Origin: Bacteroidota bacterium
Lineage (GTDB): Bacteria > Bacteroidota > Bacteroidia > Chitinophagales > Saprospiraceae
Reading direction: 5' to 3'
DNA length: 64,000 nt
Assembly: GCA_029572935.1 (NCBI GenBank)
Contig: JAKQHM010000052.1
Coordinates: 80,042-144,041 of the forward strand
The notes under the pieces: generated by a model
Database searches by the model: none
What the model was told of the DNA's origin: nothing
What the model saw: only the letters and a program-made list of their open reading frames with translations
Program-made: the position numbers and the translations under genes
Part shown: positions 16,817-25,199 of the stretch, piece after piece
Layout: every line of letters begins with the position of its first letter
How positions within the stretch are numbered: the first letter of the stretch is position 1

Positions 16817-17316
16817 ACAATTTATATCAAACGATCCGGTTTTAGCATCATTCACCCGCGCAACGATCCTGCAGGCTTGCATTTTGAGTAGACCAAAGGG
16901 ATTATTTCAATCCCAGGCTGCGGATCCTGAAGAACTTGATGATCAGGTACAGCAAAGTGCCCCACACCCCTGCAATGATGCCTATGGCAGCCCCAACAGC
17001 TAATCATGTATTTTATCTCCTGATGCCCACAGACTTTTTTTGCCGAAATCTGAATGATAGGCGGAAGGAAACTCTCAATGCAATACCGAGTCGGATTCAA
17101 AATTACCTATAATCTTATAGCTCTTTCCCCTTTGAAAGAAGTTGAAATGAATGAAGCCTGATTTTCCGGATGGAAAACAATTCTACAAACTTGATAAAAA
17201 AAGTTTACCTGTCAACTTATTGGATGGGCCCATATCACAGAAAAGCTAAATGAGAAAGAGAAACGAACAATCCAAAATTTTTGGATCGTCAAATCTTAAT
17301 TATTGACAAAGCATCA
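16817..17316. other. 500-base gap without a convincing gene
   Basis: No RNA gene or intact conserved ORF seen. On the minus strand about 16902-17003 can be read as a 33-residue hydrophobic segment (LAVGAAIGIIAGVWGTLL, then a basic end KFFRIRSLGLK and a stop), but a TGA directly precedes it, so it may be the tail of a decayed small membrane protein. The rest is AT-rich with no strong hairpin. Confidence 0.4.
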
Positions 17317-17676
17317 TTATAAACAGGGATATATAATAACATTCCATCTGGCGCCTTCTTTCTTAACGGAATATAAGTGACAATTCCGGTTTTGAACGGC
17401 TACATACCCTAAAACAGTTTTCACTGCTGCCATTTCTTCGTCTACCCATTCTTCAGTCAGGGCTTGGCCTGTTTTTGCAGATCCTTGTGTAGATTGGGTT
17501 AAAACCCATTGACCTTGGGTATTATGCTCGATCTTTCCCCGGATTTCACCGGTAGAATTTAATTCAGTCTGCAGATCCTTCATCAGCTTATCGGCAAAAA
17601 GATCTGTGTGGACCGTCTGGCTAAAAGAAAAACTAAGAAAGGATATCCAAAAACTGAGAACGATCAAGTATTTCAT
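17317..17676 (-). CDS. Small exported protein of unknown function
   Basis: Encodes 119 residues with a clear signal peptide (MKYLIVLSFWISFLSFSFSQ) from the ATG at 17676; the 14-residue upstream extension lacks support. The mature part is acidic then mixed, with two cysteines (NRNCHLYS and the C-terminal YPCL) that could form a disulfide in the periplasm. I do not recognise a family. It is a separate gene between the coaX operon gap and crcB. Confidence 0.6.
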   Translation of the reverse strand: MKYLIVLSFWISFLSFSFSQTVHTDLFADKLMKDLQTELNSTGEIRGKIEHNTQGQWVLTQSTQGSAKTGQALTEEWVDEEMAAVKTVLGYVAVQNRNCHLYSVKKEGARWNVIIYPCL

Positions 17677-17754
17677 GGCAAATAAATTGTTGTACAAAGT
17701 TAAGGAACTTACCCCCATCCGGAGAATTATTTTTAAACGTTACCGGCTAGCGGA

Positions 17755-18141
17755 TCAAAGGATTTTAGGAGATACTGAAATACCCGCCCAAAGTGCCAGC
17801 AGGCAGCCTAATATGCTGATGGACGTGTAAATAAGGGCCGTTTGCCATTGTCCCGATCCTATTAACTCAAGGTTTTCAAGACTGAAGGTACTGAAGGTAC
17901 TTAGCCCTCCACAAAAACCTGCTGCAAAAAGATACCAGGACCAGTCCCGGTTGGGAGACAGAGTATAGCGATGTGCAATAAGGCCCAAAATGAAACAGGC
18001 GATCAGGTTGGCGGTCAGGGTGGCGATATAGAAGGACTTTCCCTGAAGGAAATCTTGTCTGCTGATCAGCAATCTGAGCATGCTTCCTGAGCCGCCGCCC
18101 GCAAACACCAGCAAGTAATACTGCCACTGCATATTATCCAT
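17755..18141 (-). CDS. crcB: Fluoride ion channel CrcB/Fluc
   Basis: A 128-residue inner-membrane protein with four helices that dimerises into a fluoride export channel. Family motifs: GGGSGSMLR near the N-terminus, TLTANLIACFILG with the pore asparagine, and GFCGGLSTFSTFS in helix 3 with the Phe-box. The first eight bases overlap the end of the upstream WecA-like gene; no fluoride riboswitch is possible in that arrangement. Confidence 0.93.
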   Translation of the reverse strand: MDNMQWQYYLLVFAGGGSGSMLRLLISRQDFLQGKSFYIATLTANLIACFILGLIAHRYTLSPNRDWSWYLFAAGFCGGLSTFSTFSLENLELIGSGQWQTALIYTSISILGCLLALWAGISVSPKIL

Positions 18142-19192
18142 TTGTACTTTGCAGCTCCCGGTTCCGGTTCAGAAGGTGGATCAGAAAGGAAAACAATATT
18201 CCAAAAAGCAAGATCAGTAGCATGAGCATCATATTGCCCCACTCAGTCAGAAGCGCTACCATGACGATCATCAAGGTATTGACAGTTATTAAAATGGAAG
18301 TCGCCTGCAGATGGTTATAGCCCATGGATACCAAGACGTGGTGGATATGCTGTTTATCTGCACGGAAGGGAGATTTGCCCTCCCAGATCCGGATGATGGT
18401 CACACGCAGGGTATCGTAAAGGGGAATAAACAACAGGGCCATGGCCAACGCAGGTGCAGATGACACCTGCATTTCCGGGGCTGGAAGTGAAGGATTGATC
18501 TCGATGAACCGGATGGCCAGGATGGCACAGGTGGTGCCCACAAGCATGGAGCCGGTATCCCCCATAAATATCTGAGCCGGGCTGATATTGTATTTCATGA
18601 ATGCCATCAGCGATCCCACCAGAGAAAAAGCAATGATGCTGAGTACCACCTGATCAGTTTCCTTAAACCAGTAGCCAAAGGAAGTACATATCAGGATGCC
18701 TGTGCTGGCACAGAGGGTATTGATCCCATCGATGAGGTTGAATGCGTTGATCACCAGCAGGATGGTGAATATGGAAAAAATAACGGATGCCCATTCCGGC
18801 AATTCTCCTATGCCCATGATTCCGTAAAAACTGGTGATCCGGATATTGGCTTTGAAGACAAGAATCACTGCCGCGAACAATTGGCCCAGCATTTTCTTGT
18901 AGGGTGTCAAGGGCATGATGTCATCCTTGGCCCCGATCAGAAAAATAATAACAAATGCAGACAGAATGTACTGCAGATTCCCAAAGACCTCAAATGGGGT
19001 CCACAATATGATGCTGAAAATTACTCCGGCGAAAATCCCAATACCTCCCAGGGTGGGTATGCTTTTATGATGGGAAGCACGTTCCCCCGGATCATCCATT
19101 AATTTCTTGTACCTCGAAATTTTGATGATCGAGGGAATCGCCATGTATGTAAGCAGGAAGGCCGTAAGAAAGCAAATGATGATCTGATACAT
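18134..19192 (-). CDS. WecA/TagO-type polyprenyl-phosphate sugar-phosphate transferase
   Basis: A 352-residue, roughly ten-helix membrane enzyme of the MraY/WecA family (GT4-like phospho-sugar transferases), transferring an N-acetylhexosamine-1-phosphate from UDP-sugar to undecaprenyl phosphate to start a surface glycan. Motifs: DDPGERASHHKSIPTLGG, the aspartate pair GAKDD at D90-D91, NAFNLIDGIN, FMGDTGSM and the cytoplasmic HIHH histidine box. The absence of MraY-specific context favours the WecA branch. It could prime the polysaccharide made by the 39-49 kb operon; this link is inference. Confidence 0.9.
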   Translation of the reverse strand: MYQIIICFLTAFLLTYMAIPSIIKISRYKKLMDDPGERASHHKSIPTLGGIGIFAGVIFSIILWTPFEVFGNLQYILSAFVIIFLIGAKDDIMPLTPYKKMLGQLFAAVILVFKANIRITSFYGIMGIGELPEWASVIFSIFTILLVINAFNLIDGINTLCASTGILICTSFGYWFKETDQVVLSIIAFSLVGSLMAFMKYNISPAQIFMGDTGSMLVGTTCAILAIRFIEINPSLPAPEMQVSSAPALAMALLFIPLYDTLRVTIIRIWEGKSPFRADKQHIHHVLVSMGYNHLQATSILITVNTLMIVMVALLTEWGNMMLMLLILLFGILFSFLIHLLNRNRELQSTNG

Positions 19193-19207
19193 GGTTTGGG
19201 TCTGTCA

Positions 19208-19215
19208 CAAAGATA
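19208..19215 (-). promoter_or_regulatory. -7 element upstream of the WecA-like gene
   Basis: TATCTTTG on the minus strand matches TAnnTTTG, 16 bases before the ATG at 19192. The nearest TTG upstream is 24 bases away, so the -33 is unclear. Confidence 0.3.
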
Positions 19216-19254
19216 ATAAACTATCGGCAGTAGAAACAGCAAAGGCAGTCCGTC

Positions 19255-19482
19255 TCAGCTCGAAAGGAAATGCCACAATCTCCAAAGCAGATTGAACAAA
19301 ATAGAAAACAGGATCATCGTGGTGAAGGGAAAATAAAAACGAAAATTTTCCCTTTCGATCCGGATGTCTCCGGGCAATCTGCCCAACCAGTGCAACCAGG
19401 GACTGAAAAAGTAAAGCAATACACCCCCGGTCAGCAGAATGATACCGGCCAGGATCAGCCATTTTCCGGATTCGGGGTTCAT
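19255..19482 (-). CDS. DUF2905 family membrane protein
   Basis: A 75-residue protein with two hydrophobic helices (residues 8-25 and 53-72) separated by WLGRLPGDIRIERENFRFYFP, the hallmark of the DUF2905 family. Function unknown. ATG at 19482 overlaps the pth stop by four bases, so the two genes are coupled. A longer frame ending at 19205 on the same strand is a shadow. Confidence 0.85.
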   Translation of the reverse strand: MNPESGKWLILAGIILLTGGVLLYFFSPWLHWLGRLPGDIRIERENFRFYFPFTTMILFSILFNLLWRLWHFLSS

Positions 19483-20057
19483 GGTTTAACAATTTTGACT
19501 CCATTGAATTTATTCATGGAAGCAGAAATTCCCTCCAGAGCCCAGCATAGGGCTGCATTCTTGCAGACTTCCAGTAATTCTGATAGATAGGCCTGTTCAT
19601 TTTCACTCCATTTGCCCAGAACATAATCCACCTGCCTTCCTCTTTGAAAATTGGAACCAATGCCTACCCTCATACGCGGATATTGAGAGGAGCCAAGTTG
19701 TGCCTGAATGTCCTTTAGTCCATTGTGTCCACCATCTGATCCGTTGCCCCGAATACGCAAACTGCCAAATTCCAGATTGAGATCGTCCGTGATCACCAGA
19801 ATCTGATTGGCTTCTACGCGTTCTTTGAGCAACCAGTATCGTACGCACTTGCCGCTCAGGTTCATATAGGTGGTTGGTTTGAAGAGGATCAGGGAGCGAC
19901 CTTTGAGTCTGGCTTCGGCGCGATGGCAATGTGTATCGTTCTGCCAGGAGGCTCCCAGTGCCGAGGCAAGAGCATCTGCTACTTCAAAGCCGATGTTGTG
20001 ACGGGTGCCCATATAATCCACATGCATGTTCCCAAGACCAAAAATCAGGTACTTCAT
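19479..20057 (-). CDS. pth: Peptidyl-tRNA hydrolase
   Basis: Releases tRNA from peptidyl-tRNAs dropped by ribosomes. 192 residues, the normal length. Motifs: FGLGNMHVDYMGTRHNIGFEVAD with the catalytic histidine (His21), KPTTYMNLSG, and VITDDLNLEFGSLRIRGNGSDGGHNGLKDI with the conserved Asp and His-Asn. The start is an ATG nine or so bases after the predicted transcript start. Cotranscribed with the DUF2905 gene. Confidence 0.96.
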   Translation of the reverse strand: MKYLIFGLGNMHVDYMGTRHNIGFEVADALASALGASWQNDTHCHRAEARLKGRSLILFKPTTYMNLSGKCVRYWLLKERVEANQILVITDDLNLEFGSLRIRGNGSDGGHNGLKDIQAQLGSSQYPRMRVGIGSNFQRGRQVDYVLGKWSENEQAYLSELLEVCKNAALCWALEGISASMNKFNGVKIVKP

Positions 20058-20072
20058 AGCCTAAATTTCGGG

Positions 20073-20100
20073 CAAATATAGTCTGTGCCCAAGCTTTCAA
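20073..20100 (-). promoter_or_regulatory. Promoter of pth
   Basis: On the minus strand ATTG (20101-20098), 17-base spacer, TATATTTG (20080-20073): a full Bacteroidota -33/-7 pair. It predicts transcription start near 20066, leaving a very short leader before the ATG at 20057. Confidence 0.5.
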
Positions 20101-20127
20101 TGATCCCTTATTTGCATCTTTGCCCAT

Positions 20128-21144
20128 GTGAATGCAAATCAATGGAAGGACCGACTGGCTTTTGCCAGTAAACTCAACCCAGGCAAACTAATCAACGCTG
20201 CTCTGGTTTTCGGATCTTATTTGTATTCCAGGTGGACCGGCGTGCCCGTGTCCAAAGGCCTGCCACTCAGTCTTTCCCTTGAACCCACTACGGCTTGCAA
20301 TCTGAGATGTCCTGAATGTCCTTCTGGTCTCAGGTCTTTTACCCGACCTACCGGCAACCTGAAGGACACATTATTTGATAAGGTCCTGGACGAGGTGGCT
20401 CCTCATGTCATAGCTTTCACTTTTTATTTTCAGGGTGAACCTTTTATTCATTCAGGGCTGTGCAGCATGATCGAAAAGGCCCATAAAAAGGGATTGTACA
20501 CGATAGTGTCCACCAATGGTCATTTTTTAGATCAGGAACAATGTGAGGAGATCGTGCGGAGTGGACTGGACAGATTGATCGTTTCGGTGGATGGAGCAAG
20601 TCAGGAAATCTATGAAACCTATCGCAAGGGTGGCCAGCTGACCCAGGTCACTTCCGGTATTGAAAGACTGATCCAAACCCGTGCGAGATTGAAATCCCGC
20701 AAACCATATCTGATCCTTCAGCATATTGTTTTTAAACATAATGAAGATCAATTGGCGGAAATCAAGGCTCTGGCCAGCAAACTAAAAGTTGACAAACTGG
20801 AACTTAAAACAGCTCAGGTTTACGATTACGAGGAGGGTTCCGAGCTTATCCCCGAAACGGAGGTCTATGCGCGATATCAGAAGAAGGAATCCGGAGGGTT
20901 TGTCATCAAGAACCGACTCCTGAACCATTGTTGGAAAATGTGGCAGGGATGCGTAATCTGCTGGGACGGAAGGGTAGTCCCCTGCTGCTTTGACAAGGAT
21001 GCTCGACACCAGATGGGAAATGTCAGTGAGGAGCGTCTCGCTGTAATATGGAGATCGCCCGATTATCTAAAATTCCGTCAGAGGATACTCGAAAACAGGA
21101 AGGGCATTGATATCTGTACCAATTGTACAGAAGGAGGTTTTTAG
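20128..21144 (+). CDS. Radical SAM/SPASM domain protein
   Basis: A 338-residue radical SAM enzyme. The cluster motif CNLRCPEC (Cys57, Cys61, Cys64) follows LEPTTA; a C-terminal SPASM region with CWKMWQGC, VICWDG and VPCCFD binds an auxiliary Fe-S cluster, ending in a final Cys pair (DICTNC). SPASM proteins modify peptides, or act on other substrates; nothing nearby identifies the target, and no precursor peptide was found. The start is GTG at 20128 because the adjacent ATGs are out of frame. Divergent from pth. Confidence 0.85.
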   Translation: MNANQWKDRLAFASKLNPGKLINAALVFGSYLYSRWTGVPVSKGLPLSLSLEPTTACNLRCPECPSGLRSFTRPTGNLKDTLFDKVLDEVAPHVIAFTFYFQGEPFIHSGLCSMIEKAHKKGLYTIVSTNGHFLDQEQCEEIVRSGLDRLIVSVDGASQEIYETYRKGGQLTQVTSGIERLIQTRARLKSRKPYLILQHIVFKHNEDQLAEIKALASKLKVDKLELKTAQVYDYEEGSELIPETEVYARYQKKESGGFVIKNRLLNHCWKMWQGCVICWDGRVVPCCFDKDARHQMGNVSEERLAVIWRSPDYLKFRQRILENRKGIDICTNCTEGGF

Positions 21145-21174
21145 CCTCGAATATTTTAAATGATACAAATAAAT

Positions 21175-21219
21175 AGGCCGGTCCCTTATGCTATATTATT
21201 TAGGCTGAGGAACCGGCCT
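21175..21219. terminator. Hairpin between convergent genes
   Basis: AGGCCGGT (21175-21182) pairs with ACCGGCCT (21212-21219); two further G-C pairs extend the stem after one mismatch, leaving a loop of about 23 bases. It lies between the radical SAM and metalloprotease stops, where a bidirectional terminator is expected; neither side has a strong T-run. Confidence 0.45.
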
Positions 21220-21263
21220 TAAACTTTCAATCAGAGGAAATCCCTCTTAATTTAACTGACAGA

Positions 21264-24200
21264 TTATCTCCTGATCATGATTTTCTTGCTGATCCGGATA
21301 TCGCCGGCCCGGTACTCCAAAAGATAGAGTCCGGAAGGCAGATCTTCTACTTCCAGCTGAATGGTTCTTTCACCTCTCAGGAACCTTTTATGGCATTCTT
21401 TTCCCGTAAGGTTGCGCAAGGACAAAATGGCTTCTCCACCCAAAGGAGCATCCAGTTGAACAAGTAATAAATCTGAAGCAGGATTGGGGAATACCCTTAA
21501 GGCTTCTCCTAGTTCAGTATCCCGGGTAGATACAGGTCCTACCAGAATACTGAAATTCTCAATGCCAACCCATCCGCCCTTGCCATCGCTGACTGTGTAG
21601 CTGAAGCCATCGTAATAATTAGAAGAACCGTTATGAGTATAACTCAACAATCCATCGTTGATGTCTTTCTGGGTAAAGGTGCTGCCATAGGTCAGTTGGT
21701 TTCCATTGATTTCAAGGTTACCTTGAGATGGAATGGTGACCAGAGTATACAAAAGATTTGCAGGACCATCATCGGTATCGGTGGTTAGCAAGAGGTCTTG
21801 TAGGATGGATTTTTTCTGGCCTGGATCCAGTTTCAGGGGACCATTCAATATAATCTGAGGAGGAGAAACAGTAAGTTCAGCGCAATACTGTAGTGTGAAG
21901 TTGCGGATCTCGCCATCGCGGAGGGTATTCCTGGTGACTACTTCAAGTACCCAGTCACCTTTCAGGTCCTCTCCTCGCAATTTACTGAGTGGTTCGAAAG
22001 GCATCATGCGGACGTTTCTGTTTGGAGGACAGGTCAATGGAATAGGAGAATCATCGTCAAAACTGCATTTGAAATCCAGCGTCACTGCGCAATTGTAATT
22101 GAACAAATTCACTTTGGTCCCCTTAGGACTGACCAGATTGATGTTTACATCGCGGACCACATTGGCATTTATTTCCAGGTTGTTGACGTTCATATCGGCC
22201 AGCGGTCCTGAGAATGGGATGGGTACGATTACCGATTTGGTGCGTCCGGGAAACAGGCCCTCCGGGTTTCCGGTAAAAGGTTGGTCCACACAGGTTTTGT
22301 TGGTCGTCTGGAATGCATAGGTCTGGGATGCCCTTCCCTCTCCGCAGGCGTTGACAGGTAGCAAGCGCCAGTAATAAATCGTATTGGCTTTGAGCAAAAT
22401 GGGCAACCTCAGGCTGTCCACCGAAATAAAGGTCTGACTGTACACATTCGTGCTTCCAAAGCGCGGGGTAGTGGCTAGCTCAAAATTGTAAAATTCTGCA
22501 TTCCGGCTTTTTTGCCAGGTGAACAATGGAGTCTCATTAGCTCCACTCGAGCCGGAAACCGGTGTCAACAGGCCCTCATCCTGAAAATCATTGCTGATCA
22601 CCTGAATATTCAGTTCGTCGCGGAGTGTATCTCCTGCAGGAGTCACGGCAGCCACTGTCACCTTCAGGTCTGTTTTGTCACTCAGGTTTCTGAGGTCCAT
22701 GATCAGATTGGTTTGATCGCTTGAGCCTATCGTCGATTTTTCAAACCTGTAAGTAGAACCGGCCGGTAGCCCGCTTTCCACAAACAGATTCAGATCTCCT
22801 GTGAAGCCACCAAATGCACAGGTTCTCACATTTACCTTCAGCTCGTCCGGGAGGCAAAGTGTAGTAAGATTAGGCGTTACGCCCATATTCACAGACGGAG
22901 TAGTTCCTTCTACGATGACGATGTCAGCATCTGAAATATCAAAGAAAATATGATCGCGTGCTTTGACCACGATCCGTACCCGGATGTTGTTGCCCAGGTC
23001 CGGGATATCGATTAGTTCACTGCCATCGTTTTCTGTATTTTCCTTCAGCACAATGGGATTGCTGAAATCCCTGTTTCTGAACATAAGGATGTCCACCTTC
23101 TGGCAATTCACAGGCAGTTCATTGGTTTTTGCCACATTCCATGTGATCCGGTTACAGGTATTCTTGATCAGTCTGTGGGTATTGATATTGGGGAAGGTCA
23201 CAGTGAACGGTCCAGCCTTGTCGGTAACTTTGAGTTTTAAGGTTTCCCAGCTGGCACCTCCTGCAGAGGGGTGGTTATCCCGTACGGTTAGCCGGAAGGT
23301 CAGATCTCTGGAATTGGAGGGGAGGACTTCTCTGACATCCACATTTTTGAGGCTTAGAATGGAATTCCAGTTTGGAAATACCCTATTGGGACTGGATCCG
23401 GGGAAAAGAACCCTGAAAAGGGGTCCGGTAGCGGTTACTTCACCGACCCTGCTGCCGTAATCGCCATTGTCGTATTGCTCCCAGGAATAGGTAAGGGTCG
23501 TATCTTCCATGTCCGTGCCAGCACCTTTTAGTTCAAAAGGTGTTTGAATGGGCAGAAACAGGCCGGAGGGAGTCAAAATTTGTGCAGTAGGATAGGTATT
23601 GCTTGTGGTGACCTTTTCTCCGCAGGTCAAAAAGTCGCGAGTGAACAACAATACTTCCTGAAGGGAATGTGTGTGAAAAAAGTTGGGGTGGGGAGGACCA
23701 CCGGATTCTACGTTGAGCGCTCCGCACAAACCACTGTAGGACATAATGGTAGTACCTCCACCCGGCTCGTAGCGGGAGCCACTTTCATTCCCGTTGCAGT
23801 TTGAAAAAGTATGGCCAGCGGAAAACTGGTGTCCCATTTCGTGACAAAAGATCCTTTGGGAAACATAGGCCACATCAGTAGTATACCAGCAGGTGACACC
23901 TGCCGCTTTTCCGGAAGGGGAGCATACTGAGCCCAGTGAAGCGATACCTCCCACATCGGAGCAGGTATTGGTGAAAACGTGTCCAAATTCATAAAATCCG
24001 GGCGTGATGATCGGGTTTACCACGGAGGTGTTCTGACCCAGAAGACTGCCTCCGACATCAGCGTTTTGGTATGGATCAGTATTGGGATTGAGCCAGATGA
24101 TCAGATCGTTTCGACCGGTCAGATCCATATGGATTGCAAAATCCTTTTCATAAACAGCGTTGGCATAAGTCAGGGCATCTGCCATTTTTGCCAATGCAGA

Positions 24201-24914
24201 TGAAACGGTGCCCCCTCCTCTTTGGGGATCAGCCCCCCATTCTCCGGTACAGGCCAGGGCAATGCGGTACTTGTGCAAGACCACGGGTTTTACGCCCATG
24301 ATCTGTTCTACGACGGGCTCTGTCTCAGGATTTTCTTTTGCTTTCAATCTTTCTTCGGGTCGCAGAAAATAACGACCGTTCTCCCCACATTTGAGAGAGT
24401 TGCTTTCAGGATTGAGTGAGATGTCGTAGGAGTGGTATACCCCATAATGATTTTTGTCCTTTATGCTCAGGGGTTCAACGATGATGTCACCTTCTTCTGT
24501 CAAGATATAGGCTTTCATCCAGCGATCTGTCAGAATCATCCTCATATAGTTCTTTCCGTCTGTACCCTTGTAGGTTTTGATTTCAGGGTATTTGGCCGCC
24601 AACTCTGCCTCCATCACAGGAGATTCCATGATGTGGAACAGCCGGGTGCTTCCATCCGGCAATGGGAGAGTTATGGAAAGGGTCTGTCCCTTTTCGTTTT
24701 CTGCAGGAGCCTCGGAAGCCAGTTTTCCTCTGAATTGGTCCAAATCCGTTTCAAAAGTGGCATAGTGAGCGATCTGGGACCAGGAGGGGTCTTTTTGTAG
24801 GTTACTCAGGGTTTCCTGGGCATCACCCATTAGTTTCCAGACAGCAACCTGGGCATTCAGGCTTAATGAAAGAAAAAGGAGTAGAAAAACAACTAACGGT
24901 TTTGTTTTAAACAT
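21264..24914 (-). CDS. Secreted zinc metalloprotease with T9SS sorting domain
   Basis: A 1216-residue exported protease. Signal peptide MFKTKPLVVFLLLFLSLSLNAQ; reprolysin-like (M12B type) catalytic domain with HEMGHQFSAGH (His358, Glu359, His362, His368) and a downstream Met-turn region TIMSYSGLCG; then Ig/fibronectin-like segments (to about 850), a proprotein-convertase P-type domain (about 880-1010), a cadherin-like repeat and the C-terminal type IX sorting domain (FPNPASD...SGLYLLEY...KKIMIRR, about 1140-1216). It should be exported by Sec, then T9SS, and released or attached at the surface to degrade extracellular protein. Monocistronic, with its own promoter. Confidence 0.92.
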   Translation of the reverse strand: MFKTKPLVVFLLLFLSLSLNAQVAVWKLMGDAQETLSNLQKDPSWSQIAHYATFETDLDQFRGKLASEAPAENEKGQTLSITLPLPDGSTRLFHIMESPVMEAELAAKYPEIKTYKGTDGKNYMRMILTDRWMKAYILTEEGDIIVEPLSIKDKNHYGVYHSYDISLNPESNSLKCGENGRYFLRPEERLKAKENPETEPVVEQIMGVKPVVLHKYRIALACTGEWGADPQRGGGTVSSALAKMADALTYANAVYEKDFAIHMDLTGRNDLIIWLNPNTDPYQNADVGGSLLGQNTSVVNPIITPGFYEFGHVFTNTCSDVGGIASLGSVCSPSGKAAGVTCWYTTDVAYVSQRIFCHEMGHQFSAGHTFSNCNGNESGSRYEPGGGTTIMSYSGLCGALNVESGGPPHPNFFHTHSLQEVLLFTRDFLTCGEKVTTSNTYPTAQILTPSGLFLPIQTPFELKGAGTDMEDTTLTYSWEQYDNGDYGSRVGEVTATGPLFRVLFPGSSPNRVFPNWNSILSLKNVDVREVLPSNSRDLTFRLTVRDNHPSAGGASWETLKLKVTDKAGPFTVTFPNINTHRLIKNTCNRITWNVAKTNELPVNCQKVDILMFRNRDFSNPIVLKENTENDGSELIDIPDLGNNIRVRIVVKARDHIFFDISDADIVIVEGTTPSVNMGVTPNLTTLCLPDELKVNVRTCAFGGFTGDLNLFVESGLPAGSTYRFEKSTIGSSDQTNLIMDLRNLSDKTDLKVTVAAVTPAGDTLRDELNIQVISNDFQDEGLLTPVSGSSGANETPLFTWQKSRNAEFYNFELATTPRFGSTNVYSQTFISVDSLRLPILLKANTIYYWRLLPVNACGEGRASQTYAFQTTNKTCVDQPFTGNPEGLFPGRTKSVIVPIPFSGPLADMNVNNLEINANVVRDVNINLVSPKGTKVNLFNYNCAVTLDFKCSFDDDSPIPLTCPPNRNVRMMPFEPLSKLRGEDLKGDWVLEVVTRNTLRDGEIRNFTLQYCAELTVSPPQIILNGPLKLDPGQKKSILQDLLLTTDTDDGPANLLYTLVTIPSQGNLEINGNQLTYGSTFTQKDINDGLLSYTHNGSSNYYDGFSYTVSDGKGGWVGIENFSILVGPVSTRDTELGEALRVFPNPASDLLLVQLDAPLGGEAILSLRNLTGKECHKRFLRGERTIQLEVEDLPSGLYLLEYRAGDIRISKKIMIRR

Positions 24915-24938
24915 ATTATGGTTGAATTTTAATCATCA

Positions 24939-24968
24939 CAAAGGTATAAAAATTGCACGGCAGCCCAA
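24939..24968 (-). promoter_or_regulatory. Promoter of the metalloprotease gene
   Basis: On the minus strand CTTG (24969-24966), 19-base spacer, TACCTTTG (24946-24939). Good Bacteroidota -33/-7 spacing; the leader to the ATG at 24914 would be about 20 bases. Confidence 0.55.
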
Positions 24969-25169
24969 GTTTCGATGAACTTTGGCATTGTGACATACTT
25001 ATCATTAAGCTATAACGTTTTTAAGATCTTTTTGTACTCCCAATTGCCATAATTTTTATTGAAATTAGGGGAAAATGGGCGAAAATGGAAGTTTGCTGCC
25101 ATCTTGTCAGGAAACTTGGGGATGGTACGGTTTATGAAGCAAAACATGAACCGAAGCCGTATATTCCAT

Positions 25170-25177
25170 TAATTTTG
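25170..25177 (+). promoter_or_regulatory. -7 element upstream of secA
   Basis: TAATTTTG matches TAnnTTTG and ends 22 bases before the secA ATG. No TTTG at the expected -33 position. Confidence 0.35.
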
Positions 25178-25199
25178 CAACCTTATCAGATACAATACA

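Noticed and set aside
16852..17100. 82-codon minus-strand frame (17100 down to 16852)
   Set aside because: TTG start, no recognisable domain, and the plausible membrane part lies in a different frame.
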